Below, in pieces: positions 27,622-36,537 of a stretch of 64,000 nt of DNA (position 1 is the first letter of the stretch; every line of letters begins with the position of its first letter). The position numbers were made by a program, and so were the translations under genes. Origin of the DNA: Asaia sp. W19 (GTDB lineage: Bacteria > Pseudomonadota > Alphaproteobacteria > Acetobacterales > Acetobacteraceae); the NCBI RefSeq assembly GCF_003994335.1, contig NZ_PNQZ01000066.1, positions 1 through 64,000 of the forward strand, written 5' to 3'. The notes under the pieces are model-generated. The model saw only the letters and a program-made list of their open reading frames with translations. It had not been told where the DNA came from and searched no databases.

Positions 27622-29100
27622 TCAATGGATCCTGAGCCTAGTCGAGACTGTGTTCCGGAAGCTGTGGAAACAGACTTCCCTAGGAAGTCCGGCTCTCCTT
27701 CTGAGACGCGCGAAGGCCTGAGAGAAGCTCGCTGAGCGGACGCCCTTCTTAGTGACGACCAGATCCGGCATCAGCCAGACCTGATCAGGCTTCATGAAAG
27801 GCAGAATACCCTTTGCAGTCAGCTCAGGGTGGATTGGTACAATGCGTGTGCCAGTCTGTGTCTTCGGGGAAAATCCAGTCTCGACATTCGGGCGGATCTG
27901 GAAGCATGCGACACCCTCAATATTCCCAATGTCGGCGCCTCGCAGGTTGCAGATCTCACCGAGTCTCATACCTGTGTAGGCAGCAATATTGATGATCGCG
28001 GCTGCAGGGCGTGCAGAGGGCGTGCGGCTCGACCATGGTGTTGTACTGAGCTGCGCCAGCTCAGCATCGCTGAAGCAGCGTCGTTCGACCTTCTTCGTGA
28101 CATGGTAGTCCCAGCCCGCCCAGACATTGCGTGACACCAGATCACGCTGCAACAGGAGCGCCCAAAGAGCGGAGAGACGAGAGAAGTGGTTCTTGACCGT
28201 CTTGGCGCTGATGGTCTCGAGCTTCTCGGTTTCAGCGCGCGCGACCTCGTCACGGATCGAACGACCGTTGCGCTCCTTGCCGTGGGTGGAGGGAAGACGG
28301 AAGAGGAGATCACGGAACTCGCCAGCGGTCTCGCCGGTAATCCGTTCGACCTCCATGTCGCCGAAGGCATCGATGAACAGGTTAAGCGCTTTGCGCGTGC
28401 CGCGTTTCGTATCCTCTGAGCGATTGGTATCCGGGTAAATAAAACGCTCCGCAGCCATGCTGACCGTCAGAAGCTTTGAGCGGGAGCCGGAGCTTGCCAG
28501 CTTTTTCTTTGGTGTGGTTGTTCCGCGCGGGTCTGGTTCAGCAGTCAGCGGCACTGGGGCGATAGATTCGCTCTTACTTGCCGTTCCGATGTCGACGACG
28601 ATGCTTTTAAGGAGATTGACCTGAGCGGCCAGATTGGCGGCCTCCGCACGCGCTTCAGGCAGATCCTTCTTCACGATTTTCCGCATCGTTTCGAGCCGCT
28701 CGGTATCCTTGGCAAGATAGGGGCCGATGATAGAGAGAAAATGCGTCACGAGGTTGTTGAACTCGAGGAAGCGTACCTGAACCTCTGTCATCTCCCTCTC
28801 ATGCTTGAGCTCGAGCAGGCGCATTTCGATGGCATGGGCAGACTCGGTATCGCGAACGAAGCTCTCATAAAAAGTGATGATCTCGTCCGGTGTGGGCGGT
28901 CGGTCTTTCGAGTCACTCATGGCGCGCACCTTGTCGAAGAACTGTCCGGTTCGGTCATATAGCTGCGCCGCCCGTCTGCGAGCCTCGAGTTTAGCCGAAG
29001 TATCAAGCGAAAGGGAGATCTCGGACCGCCCCATGAGAGGCTGGATATCCTTTGGCACGGCCCTGCGAAAATGGTAGCGGGACCCTATCAGACGCAGCAT
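27622..29100 (-). pseudogene. Tyrosine integrase truncated by IS insertion
   Basis: DUF6538-type N-terminus (LRLIGSRYHFRRAVPKDIQP), a SAM-like core-binding region and the start of the catalytic domain with Arg in AAYTGMRLGEI and the HSFR box. After HSFRNTVST the last codons before the stop come from the IS inverted repeat, so the LGH box and the nucleophilic Tyr are missing. ATG at 29100 is the start; the decayed and intact relatives are at 5.8 and 43-44.6 kb. It reads away from the attachment-site copy at 29186-29216 and was probably the integrase of the island that holds the catabolic locus. Confidence 0.88.
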
Positions 29101-29126
29101 CAAAATTTCCCATTCTGGGAAGAATT

Positions 29127-29141
29127 CCGGGAAACTCCCGG
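29127..29141. repeat. Palindrome CCGGGA-N3-TCCCGG upstream of truncated integrase
   Basis: Same dyad as at 5929-5943, here with spacer AAC, 27 bases before the integrase start. Confidence 0.55.
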
Positions 29142-29185
29142 TTTGACGCGTTGAGAGCCAAAAAACCTATCAATTTCAATGGGAT

Positions 29186-29216
29186 AGTGGTCCGAACTAT
29201 GGGACTCGAAACCATA
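29186..29216. repeat. Attachment site copy (tRNA-Leu 3' end), left boundary of island
   Basis: 31 bp matching 44676-44706 with two mismatches. The segment copies the T-arm and 3' acceptor strand of tRNA-Leu(UAA), the usual target of tyrosine integrases. No tRNA 5' half is present. Confidence 0.8.
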
Positions 29217-29314
29217 CAGGTTCGAAACGCACCAAGATAAGGCACTGAAAAACAACCATGTTTCTCAAGCGATGTTGCGTGATAGTGTAGCAGAGTTTGC
29301 TACATCCTCAAGCG

Positions 29315-29640
29315 TCAAATACATGTCGTGAGGCGCTGAATGGTTCTCAGTCCGACCCCATACTTCTTGGCCAAAGCAGTCCCGGTCTCTTCTCCATAGC
29401 GCCTGCGGATAGCTTCTTGGGCTTGTCTGCTGAGCGTGGGTTTCCTGCCCATTTTCACGCCACTCTCCATGGCTCTCTTCCTGCCAGATTGGGTGCGGTC
29501 GATGATGAGAGCGCGTTCGAACTCGGCAAAGGAAGCGAGGAGGTTCAACGTCAGGCTTCCCATCATGTCATCTCTGATAGTGCCAACCCCTTGGATGGTT
29601 GTAGCGATACCTTGCTGTCTGATGTTTTGAATTGAAAACG
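29315..29640 (-). pseudogene. Serine recombinase (resolvase/invertase) C-terminal fragment
   Basis: The frame reads FSIQNIRQQGIATTIQGVGT, then LLASFAEFERALIIDRTQSG and a Hin-type helix-turn-helix end (GVGLRTIQRL). The N-terminal catalytic half with the Ser and YARVS motif is absent. The intact serine recombinase at 35.8-36.3 kb is a relative but not identical. Confidence 0.8.
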
Positions 29641-29962
29641 AAAACGAGTTCGATAGCGGATGGCCCGGTTCGGAGACGGTGTCGGAATAAATCGGTCTTA
29701 CGCTGTGCGCGGCGCTGCCCCGCCTTCTAGCTGTGAATCTACCACAGAAATCTCGCAGGTCGGAGGTCGCGCTCGCGCCAGCGACACGACGTAACTAACT
29801 GCATTCTCGACGACGGGCGCAGCCTTTGGGATACAGAGGGGCACCTTCAAACGTAAAGCCGTAGCTGATAGACGAGTTTTACCTCGTGGTCTCTTGTAGG
29901 CTAGCCTGATAGCGTGCACCGCGGTTACAGTATCTCTCCACTTATGGGGGACAGGAGCGATA
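29641..29962. other. Upstream region of the ABC-3C operon
   Basis: No convincing gene. A minus-strand frame of 94 codons has no recognisable family. It presumably holds the operon promoter. AGGAG at 29953-29957 precedes the GTG start. Confidence 0.5.
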
Positions 29963-31309
29963 GTGGGTATTAGGGGATTCACGTCGGTTTTCGCGGCCGG
30001 GACTGATCAAGCGCTATCATCTGCGGCATTAGATATTGTGTTTGTTCATGGTTTGTCCGGAGGATTCGAGACAACTTGGAAGGCCGAAAATGGTGCCTTC
30101 TGGCCTCAGTGGCTTGCCGATGAGTTCGACTCCGCGAACGTGCACCTTGCTGGATACGATTCCGGTGCTTTCGCCAGTTTTTTACTTGGTAGCGGGGCAT
30201 CGATCCAAGACCTCGCGAGTATTCTCGCTGATGGACTCATCAGCCTGCCGCACCCAGCAAAGGCGATTGTGCTCATTACCCATAGCCTAGGAGGCCTTAT
30301 CGTCAAGCAGATGCTTCGCCGGTGTGTCGAGTCCGCGGATAGTCGTTTTCAAAATCTCGCAAAAAAGGTACGCGCCGTCGTTTTTTTGGGGACCCCACAT
30401 CAGGGCGCAAGCTTGGCCAAGACGTTCGACACAATACTGCGGCCGTTCAAAAGCAGAGCTGCGCAGCAACTCGCCTACAGCAGCGACAATCTCATAGATC
30501 TTAATACCTTCTTTTCAAGTTTCGCTGTGCGCGAGAGGGTTGTAGTCCGGCCTTTCTACGAGACTGATAAAACGCAGGGTATCCAAATCGTTGATCGAGT
30601 CACCGCCAACCCCAACGTCCACGGTGCCGAGCCTATCGCGGTTCAGGCCGATCATATTAAGATCTGTAAGCCTGAGTCGAAGCAGTCTCTGGTGTATCGG
30701 TCAGTCTGCGAGCTCTTGCACTCACTACTTTCACCAAGTCGCAGCCTCGAGGTGGTTACGACGCCTGCCATCAATGACACAAATTCCTCTAGCACGACCC
30801 TTCTCTCGTCTCATTCAGCCTCGGAGTGTACGTATGCTCATGCACTAGCCACTCCCGGCGTTCCCGTATCATCCTCTGATGACAGAGTGCCCGACGGTAT
30901 TACATCCGATATCCTTGAGGACTTCGCCTATTTTACTACAGTCGCATCGGATGATCGTCGCTCGCTTGCGCAAAAACTGCGTGATGCGGATCGCGGATAT
31001 CAGATTGGTGATGCCACCCGGCGCAAGGAGCGTTTCGCGATGGTGCTCCATCGCCACATAGCACAACCCTCGGCGGTAACTCGTTATATGCAACTATTAG
31101 GCGCCATAGAAAGTCGGTTTAGCCGGCATGTACGCCGGCGTATCAGCGAGGGAGCGTCGCTGGAACAAGTCGACTATGCCATTCAGTCGGAAGTGTTAGA
31201 TCCGTGTGCTCAACAGTTTTCCAATCCGGGTGCCGAGATTTCCTTGGCACTCGTAGATAACGCGCTTTGCTATCTTGCAGGTAATTGTCATGTGAGCTGG
31301 GACAAATGA
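29963..31309 (+). CDS. ABC-3C / Lamassu-like effector: alpha/beta hydrolase with C-terminal CTD
   Basis: 448 residues from GTG at 29963 (AGGAG five bases upstream). The N-terminal half is a serine hydrolase of the DUF676/PGAP1 type: FVHGLSGG at 27-34, nucleophile Ser108 in THSLGG, FLGTPHQG, and a candidate catalytic His231 in QADHIK. After a Ser/Thr-rich linker, residues about 300-448 form an all-helical domain. Followed by a small protein and an SMC-like ATPase with overlapping starts, this matches ABC-three-component systems in which the effector carries a CTD. On activation the hydrolase would damage lipids or another ester substrate of the infected cell; this role is inferred. Confidence 0.8.
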   Translation: MGIRGFTSVFAAGTDQALSSAALDIVFVHGLSGGFETTWKAENGAFWPQWLADEFDSANVHLAGYDSGAFASFLLGSGASIQDLASILADGLISLPHPAKAIVLITHSLGGLIVKQMLRRCVESADSRFQNLAKKVRAVVFLGTPHQGASLAKTFDTILRPFKSRAAQQLAYSSDNLIDLNTFFSSFAVRERVVVRPFYETDKTQGIQIVDRVTANPNVHGAEPIAVQADHIKICKPESKQSLVYRSVCELLHSLLSPSRSLEVVTTPAINDTNSSSTTLLSSHSASECTYAHALATPGVPVSSSDDRVPDGITSDILEDFAYFTTVASDDRRSLAQKLRDADRGYQIGDATRRKERFAMVLHRHIAQPSAVTRYMQLLGAIESRFSRHVRRRISEGASLEQVDYAIQSEVLDPCAQQFSNPGAEISLALVDNALCYLAGNCHVSWDK

Positions 31310-31821
31310 CCGAGCTTCGTATTTGGCACGCAGCTCGAGATCCTTATCATTGCGCCTTTCGTATGATCCGTTTGTTGACGTGGAAACACGATAAGCTACC
31401 GGTTGCTCAATTGCGTCTGCTCGACATGCTTCTTATGTATCCGTCACTCTCTTTACGAATGAAGTTGCCATCAACTGTGCGGGATAAATTGCGGGCTTTG
31501 CATCTGCCACCTATAAAGAAGCTTTTTATTAGTCTACCTAGTACTGCGTCTATCTGGCAGGACCTGCAATTGTACCAGTCGACGGCGCTCAAGCAGTTGG
31601 CTGGTCGTAGCTTGCTTGATCGAGACGCTCTACGTGATCACTATGCCGCGCTAGACTCAAACCAGCTTCCCATCCTTTTGCTTAATCGAGTGCATGCCGA
31701 GAACGCCGCTCAAGCCGCACTAATGAAATTCCTAATGAATGATATAGCTACGATCTCTGCAAGCGGCCCAGACAATATCTTCAAAAGAGCTGGCGTGCCA
31801 GTGAGGGGTTCATTTACGTGA
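31306..31821 (+). CDS. ABC-3C middle component
   Basis: 171 residues from ATG at 31306, which overlaps the effector stop (ATGA). Helix-rich, no catalytic motif, with the hydrophobic pattern RMIRLLTWKHDKLPVAQLRL at the start. By position between effector and ATPase it is the middle component of an ABC-3C system (compare LmuC in Lamassu). The assignment rests on context more than on sequence. Confidence 0.65.
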   Translation: MTELRIWHAARDPYHCAFRMIRLLTWKHDKLPVAQLRLLDMLLMYPSLSLRMKLPSTVRDKLRALHLPPIKKLFISLPSTASIWQDLQLYQSTALKQLAGRSLLDRDALRDHYAALDSNQLPILLLNRVHAENAAQAALMKFLMNDIATISASGPDNIFKRAGVPVRGSFT

Positions 31822-33746
31822 GAAGTCAACTGATTGTCGACCGCATGCTCGTTTATCAAGCGAGCAACGTGCTTTACGACGAGCGCTTTCATCGCGGAGT
31901 AAACATAATTCATGGGTCAAACGGCTCGGGTAAATCGACTCTCGCAGATTTTATCTTCTTCGGTCTGGGCGGCGATCTTCGCGAGTGGAAGCCTTACGCA
32001 TCGCGAGCGGACGCGGTCATGCTACAACTAACCACGCCGCAAGGCACCATCACAACCAAACGTTACATTTCGCCTGACGCTGCGCGACCGATGGACATAT
32101 ACTTCGGCCCTATGGATCAGGCACTGGCTGCCGGGACTGATCTTTGGCGGCGCTATTCATATAGCCGACCCGACAGTGATTACAGTTTCAGCCAAATCCT
32201 CTTCCGGGCGATCGGACTGCCCGAGGCGATCAGTGATGGCGCCAGTAATTTGACAATGCATCAAATTCTGCGATTTCTATATGTCGACCAACTTACGCCT
32301 ATCCAGCGCATCTTTCGCGTCGATCGTTGGGACACTTGGCAGACCCGCCAAGCTATTGGCGAGTTGTTGGCTGGCGTCGGCGGGTACGAGCTTTACGACA
32401 AACAAATCTTGCTTCGGGAAGTAGAGAAGAAACATAAGGATGTGTCCGCGACACTGACAAACCTGATGGCAATTGCCTCGGGATACGGTGAAAACATCTT
32501 GGTCGATAATATCGAGACAAGTATTGCCTCCGCAAGCCAAGAGCGCGCGACCCTGCTCGCTGCAATCGAAAAGCTCAGCAACGACGAAGATGATGGCGTG
32601 GTGATGCGGGAACTGACAGCGGCCCAGGCGGAGGCCCTGAAATCGTTTCGTATAAGCCGTCGCAAAGTGGTGGATTTGACCGATGCGATTGAGACACTAG
32701 AGTACGAAATTGCCGATGCCGATGCTTTTCTAGAGCATTTAGACAATTCTTTGCGCGACTTTAACGACGCAGCGCTAACCTTTTCTGCTCTGGGCCGGCT
32801 CGACTTCGATTTTTGTCCAGCCTGCTTTGCAGTTGTGAAGGAGAAAGCAACTGGTCACTGTCAGCTGTGTGACGAGCCGCACAAGCCCGGTGCTAATGAC
32901 TCACGCACATTGGCTGTCAAGCTCGATCTGCAAATGCAGTTGCGCGAGTCAGCTGTTTTACAGGAGCAACGACGTGCAGAACTGAAAACCATGACTACAA
33001 ACCTGCGCATCGCGAAGGTTGAACTGCGCCGGATTACAACTACGATCGAAGTGTCACGTACAGGGCCGGCAAGCGAGCGTGAGGTCAACATTGCCACTCT
33101 GAGCCGCAAAGCAGGCTTCATTGATAGCCAGCTAGAGGTATTGCAAAAACGATTAGAGCTGGGACGCAATATCAGTGCGCTATCGCAACAGAAAGAAAAT
33201 CTCAACGCTGATATGAATCGTTTAAAACGCCAGATTGAAGCGATTAGACTCTCCCAAGAGCAGAGGAAACACTCTGCATATAAGATGATATCGGACACCG
33301 CCAAGGGGCTACTCGACGACGACCTAGAGGAGCATTCCGACTTCGGTAAAGTCGATTACGTCAATTTCAGCTTTGCCGAGGATTGGGTCGCTGTCAACAA
33401 TGATAAGAACAGAGCAGGCAGCGCGAGTGGCATGGTTGTTCTCAAAAATAGTTTCGCTGCGGCGACTCTGCTTTCGTCGATGACTGATGCTGATTTTTGT
33501 CTCCCGCGGTGGATGCTTTTGGACAACATAGAGGATAAAGGGATGGTAGAGGAGCGGTCATGGAATTTCCAACGCTTGTTGGTTTCGCGCTCCTCGCAGA
33601 GTGCGCATATTCACCAAGTAATTTTTACCACATCGAAGATTGCGCCAGAGCTGGAAGGTAGTGATCTCGTCGTGGGGCGGAAATATACTAAGAAAGCGCC
33701 ATCACTCGACTTTATCGGATCTCTCGAGGCGCACAGGGATGCTTGA
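31818..33746 (+). CDS. ABC-3C SMC/Rad50-like ATPase
   Basis: 642 residues from GTG at 31818, overlapping the middle component. Walker A is GSNGSGKST at 33-41. Two helical coiled-coil stretches flank a pair of CxxC motifs (CPAC and CQLC, about 330-350), like a zinc hook. Near the C-terminus MLLDNIEDKG is the Walker B/D-loop region. Such ATPases are thought to sense DNA ends or foreign DNA and release the effector. Third gene of the operon. Confidence 0.85.
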   Translation: MRSQLIVDRMLVYQASNVLYDERFHRGVNIIHGSNGSGKSTLADFIFFGLGGDLREWKPYASRADAVMLQLTTPQGTITTKRYISPDAARPMDIYFGPMDQALAAGTDLWRRYSYSRPDSDYSFSQILFRAIGLPEAISDGASNLTMHQILRFLYVDQLTPIQRIFRVDRWDTWQTRQAIGELLAGVGGYELYDKQILLREVEKKHKDVSATLTNLMAIASGYGENILVDNIETSIASASQERATLLAAIEKLSNDEDDGVVMRELTAAQAEALKSFRISRRKVVDLTDAIETLEYEIADADAFLEHLDNSLRDFNDAALTFSALGRLDFDFCPACFAVVKEKATGHCQLCDEPHKPGANDSRTLAVKLDLQMQLRESAVLQEQRRAELKTMTTNLRIAKVELRRITTTIEVSRTGPASEREVNIATLSRKAGFIDSQLEVLQKRLELGRNISALSQQKENLNADMNRLKRQIEAIRLSQEQRKHSAYKMISDTAKGLLDDDLEEHSDFGKVDYVNFSFAEDWVAVNNDKNRAGSASGMVVLKNSFAAATLLSSMTDADFCLPRWMLLDNIEDKGMVEERSWNFQRLLVSRSSQSAHIHQVIFTTSKIAPELEGSDLVVGRKYTKKAPSLDFIGSLEAHRDA

Positions 33747-34274
33747 TACGTTTTGCTAGGGTGCGGGGTTGGTGAGCGAATTCACGAACTCTTCCTCGTA
33801 TTGATAGATAAAAATCGAAAACATCAATATTGGGTTTATCTGACGAAGATTTGGACGGTTAGTATTATGAATATTTTGATTCAAGGTGCCGCGTCAATGC
33901 GGGAGTTATCGGCATGAGTAGTAGAATGGTCGGCCGTAGGTATTGCGCATGTAGATATCAGTTCTTTGCTTTTCACGTTTGTCATTAGTCACTTGGTTCC
34001 TTCCTCGATCTTCCCGTCTGCTCATCCGGGTAGGAGCACGCAGGTGCTAGTCTTTCTCGCAGTAAATGTCAGAGAGGCGCTCTCCGTTGCTGAGCTGACG
34101 TGGCTCTTGTTCGTCACAATTGAATGAAAAATTGGATCTAACTTAGACCTTTCCCAGCTAAAAGAGCAGGAGGCATCACGATTTAGGTGTGGAGTGTGAG
34201 TCTACAAAAAACTTGTTCCAGACGTCAGCAGACGTGATAACTGTTTAAAAATTGCATTTTTAGAGGCTCACCTG
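33747..34274. other. AT-rich intergenic stretch
   Basis: No gene recognised. It contains TTGAATGAAAAATTGGA at 34121-34137, which recurs nearly unchanged just after the next gene at 35390-35405. Confidence 0.5.
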
Positions 34275-35378
34275 ATGCCGCAATATGACGCTATCACCTT
34301 CGATACACAGACTATAGAGCGGCAAGCATTCAATTTTGATGGTCCTCTCTTAGCATCGTTTCGTCAGTTTCATGATGGTAGGATCAAGGTAGTTATCTCC
34401 GATGTGGTGGCGGAGGAAATAAAGCGTCATATGATTCCGGTGATTGCAGACGCAAAGGAAAAATACATCAACGCCGTCAAAAAAGTGCAGAAATTCAACC
34501 TGATTTCCTCAGAAGCCAGCATTCCGGATTTGATATCTCTATCTCCTGAACAAATTGCGGAGAACCGGTTTTTCAAGTTTATTTCTGATATCGATGCTGA
34601 GATATTGCCTGCGGATCCGGTGTCAGCCGCTGAATTATATCGTAGATATACGGCTTCTCTCCCTCCTTTCTCAACGAATTTAAAAAATAAGAAGCACGAA
34701 TTCCCGGACGCGATAGCCTTGCTCAGTCTCGAGAAGTGGGCTCATCAAGAGGGCAAAAGGATCATAGCGGTAAGTGGGGATAAGGACTGGGAGCTCTTTG
34801 CTGAACAAAGTCACCTTATTGACGTTGTAGAGGACCTTTCTGACGGAATATCCAAGCTTCTCGAAAGCACGACAGGATTGAAAGGACTTATCAAGGCCTA
34901 TTTTCGCGAGGCAAGCGAGGCATACTTGGCCCATGGAGACCAGTTAATCCTCAATTTTCTCAACTCCAGCACTGACGAAATCACCATTGAAGCTGACGGG
35001 AATAGCCCGTATGAATTTGAATTAACTACTTACAGTGTCAAATTTCTTTCTTGGGAGGCTAATGTTGAATCCCCAGATGGAATACTGATTTTAGAATCAA
35101 AATTGGACCTAGTTCGCGTGAGTGTGAAGTTTATACTGGAGGCTGAAATTAATGGCGAATTTTTGCTAAGTGTTTGGGACTCCATCGATCACGAATTGAT
35201 CCCTTTGACTGGGAGCGAAGAGCAAGTCACAGAAACACTGGAGGCAACAGCGATTGTGGATTTTGAGAAAGAAGAAGACGGCTCATTTTTTATTTCAAAT
35301 TTTGAACTCGAACCATCAAGTGTATGGGTAGACTTTGGGGATATTGATCCAGATGCTTCTTTTTACGGGGATTATTGA
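34275..35378 (+). CDS. PIN-domain (DUF4935-like) putative ribonuclease
   Basis: 367 residues. The N-terminal 185 residues show the PIN pattern of acidic residues: D10 (TFDTQT), E47/E48 (SDVVAEEIKRH), D145 (EFPDAIALLSLEKW), D169/D171 (SGDKDWELF). The C-terminal half is beta-rich and very acidic, with no family I recognise. It stands alone with its own promoter region, is clearly more AT-rich than the chromosome, and lies beside a defence operon. It may be a standalone anti-phage or toxin-type RNase. No antitoxin gene is next to it. Confidence 0.72.
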   Translation: MPQYDAITFDTQTIERQAFNFDGPLLASFRQFHDGRIKVVISDVVAEEIKRHMIPVIADAKEKYINAVKKVQKFNLISSEASIPDLISLSPEQIAENRFFKFISDIDAEILPADPVSAAELYRRYTASLPPFSTNLKNKKHEFPDAIALLSLEKWAHQEGKRIIAVSGDKDWELFAEQSHLIDVVEDLSDGISKLLESTTGLKGLIKAYFREASEAYLAHGDQLILNFLNSSTDEITIEADGNSPYEFELTTYSVKFLSWEANVESPDGILILESKLDLVRVSVKFILEAEINGEFLLSVWDSIDHELIPLTGSEEQVTETLEATAIVDFEKEEDGSFFISNFELEPSSVWVDFGDIDPDASFYGDY

Positions 35379-35777
35379 GACAATTATCATTGAATGAAAA
35401 TTGGAATATATGTGTGGCGTCACAAATATAAACCCTAGTCAATCTTGATAAGGCTTGATGTTTATTGGTAAATAATTATCTAATCACCATATAGTACGCT
35501 TGGTAAATGTAAATCTTATGTAAATAACATATACTAAAAAATAGATAAAGCGCTATCAGAAAATAGATGATTCGCACGACCGTCAGTCTAAACCAGTTGG
35601 CCGCAGGGAAGGGGCATTTTGTCGGTTATGAGATCTTCGGAGGCTAGGTCTACATTTTGCTGTTTCTCTTCATTTGAGACTTTACCGTCTCAAAAACACC
35701 TGTTTTGGGAATAGTTCATTTTTGCATGGCTGTGAGTCCGGTCATGCAATTATGGGACGGGGTTTGTGATACGGTTT
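35379..35777. other. AT-rich non-coding stretch with an 8-bp inverted repeat
   Basis: No gene. TTTGAGAC (35673-35680) and GTCTCAAA (35687-35694) form a perfect dyad with a 6-nt spacer, downstream of the serine recombinase. It could be part of a resolution site or a transcript end. No T-run follows on either strand. Confidence 0.5.
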
Positions 35778-36338
35778 TCAGGAGTTCATGGCGCGCCATG
35801 CCGTCATCTTGGAGACGTGCAGGAGCTTGGCGACCTCCCTTGCTGACAGCCCCTGCGCCTTGAGGCGTCTGGCCTGAGCAAGGTCTTCTTCGGGCAGGGA
35901 GGGGCGCCTTCCCAGACGTGTTCCTCTGGCCTTCGCCGTCTCCAGCCCTGACATCACACGCTCGCGGATGATGTTGCGCTCGAACTCCGCAAAGCCTGCG
36001 AGGAGCAACAGGAACAGCTTGCCTCCGGCGCCTGACGTATCAATGCCGAGATTGAGGATACGCACCGCCACACCTCGTTTTTTCAGCACATCAATAAGGG
36101 TCAGCACGTCCAGTGCGTTACGCCCCAGCCTGTCCAGCTTGGCGACAATCAGCGTGTCTCCCGCGTGGAGCTTCCGCACTAGTTTCCTGAGCGCCGGTCG
36201 CGTCTTCCATGAGGTCGCCCCCGAGATGGTCTCGGTCACGATGCTGTCCTCGTTCACGCCCTCACGGAGCAAATCCGTGACCTGATTGTCTGTCTGTTGT
36301 CGCGATGTGCTTACTCTCGCATAGCCATATTTTCCCAT
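35778..36338 (-). CDS. Serine recombinase (resolvase/DNA invertase)
   Basis: 186 residues, full length. The catalytic Ser is in YARVSTSRQQ; also IVAKLDRLGRNALD, the E-helix region LLAGFAEFERNIIRERVMSG, and a C-terminal helix-turn-helix (LSAREVAKLLHVSKMTAWRA). Typical of Tn3-type resolvases and invertases. It may be the remains of a transposon that brought in the defence cargo, or a multimer-resolution system of the island. Confidence 0.9.
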   Translation of the reverse strand: MGKYGYARVSTSRQQTDNQVTDLLREGVNEDSIVTETISGATSWKTRPALRKLVRKLHAGDTLIVAKLDRLGRNALDVLTLIDVLKKRGVAVRILNLGIDTSGAGGKLFLLLLAGFAEFERNIIRERVMSGLETAKARGTRLGRRPSLPEEDLAQARRLKAQGLSAREVAKLLHVSKMTAWRAMNS

Positions 36339-36537
36339 ATTCCCGTCCTGTCATTGCGGGACAGCTTTTCGGTACGTCTGCACCCGGTTTCGCCATCCTC
36401 CCATTATCGTAACAGAATCAGGTGTTTACGGGATATCCTGGGGGCAGGTTCAGCACTGCACAGGGTGTGTGACGGCCTCATTCTGTTCGGAATGAGCGTC
36501 TGTTTTTCCCCTGTTTATCGGGAGGAATACCCTCGGG

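Larger units (their letters stand above)
26804..27640 (-). mobile_element. IS5/IS427-type insertion sequence, inactivated
   Basis: Imperfect terminal inverted repeats lie at 26804-26819 and 27625-27640 (TAGGCT-x-AGGA-x-x-CAT). Two overlapping transposase frames on the minus strand are joined at a slippery A6G6 run (27238-27249), the arrangement of this group. The downstream frame carries a nonsense codon and a frameshift, so it is no longer autonomous. The right end lies inside an integrase gene and truncates it. A run of 12 C (27607-27618) lies just inside the right end. Confidence 0.85.

Noticed and set aside
29186..29216. tRNA-Leu gene at the left island border
   Set aside because: Only the T-arm and 3' acceptor strand are present. 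No anticodon arm or 5' half follows, so it is an attachment-site copy.
29698..29982. 94-codon minus-strand frame before the ABC-3C operon
   Set aside because: No family, no ribosome binding site, and it overlaps the start of the well-supported effector gene.
30000..36000. Type II toxin-antitoxin pair formed by the PIN gene and a neighbour
   Set aside because: The PIN protein is 367 residues, much longer than VapC, and no small antitoxin frame lies upstream or downstream.
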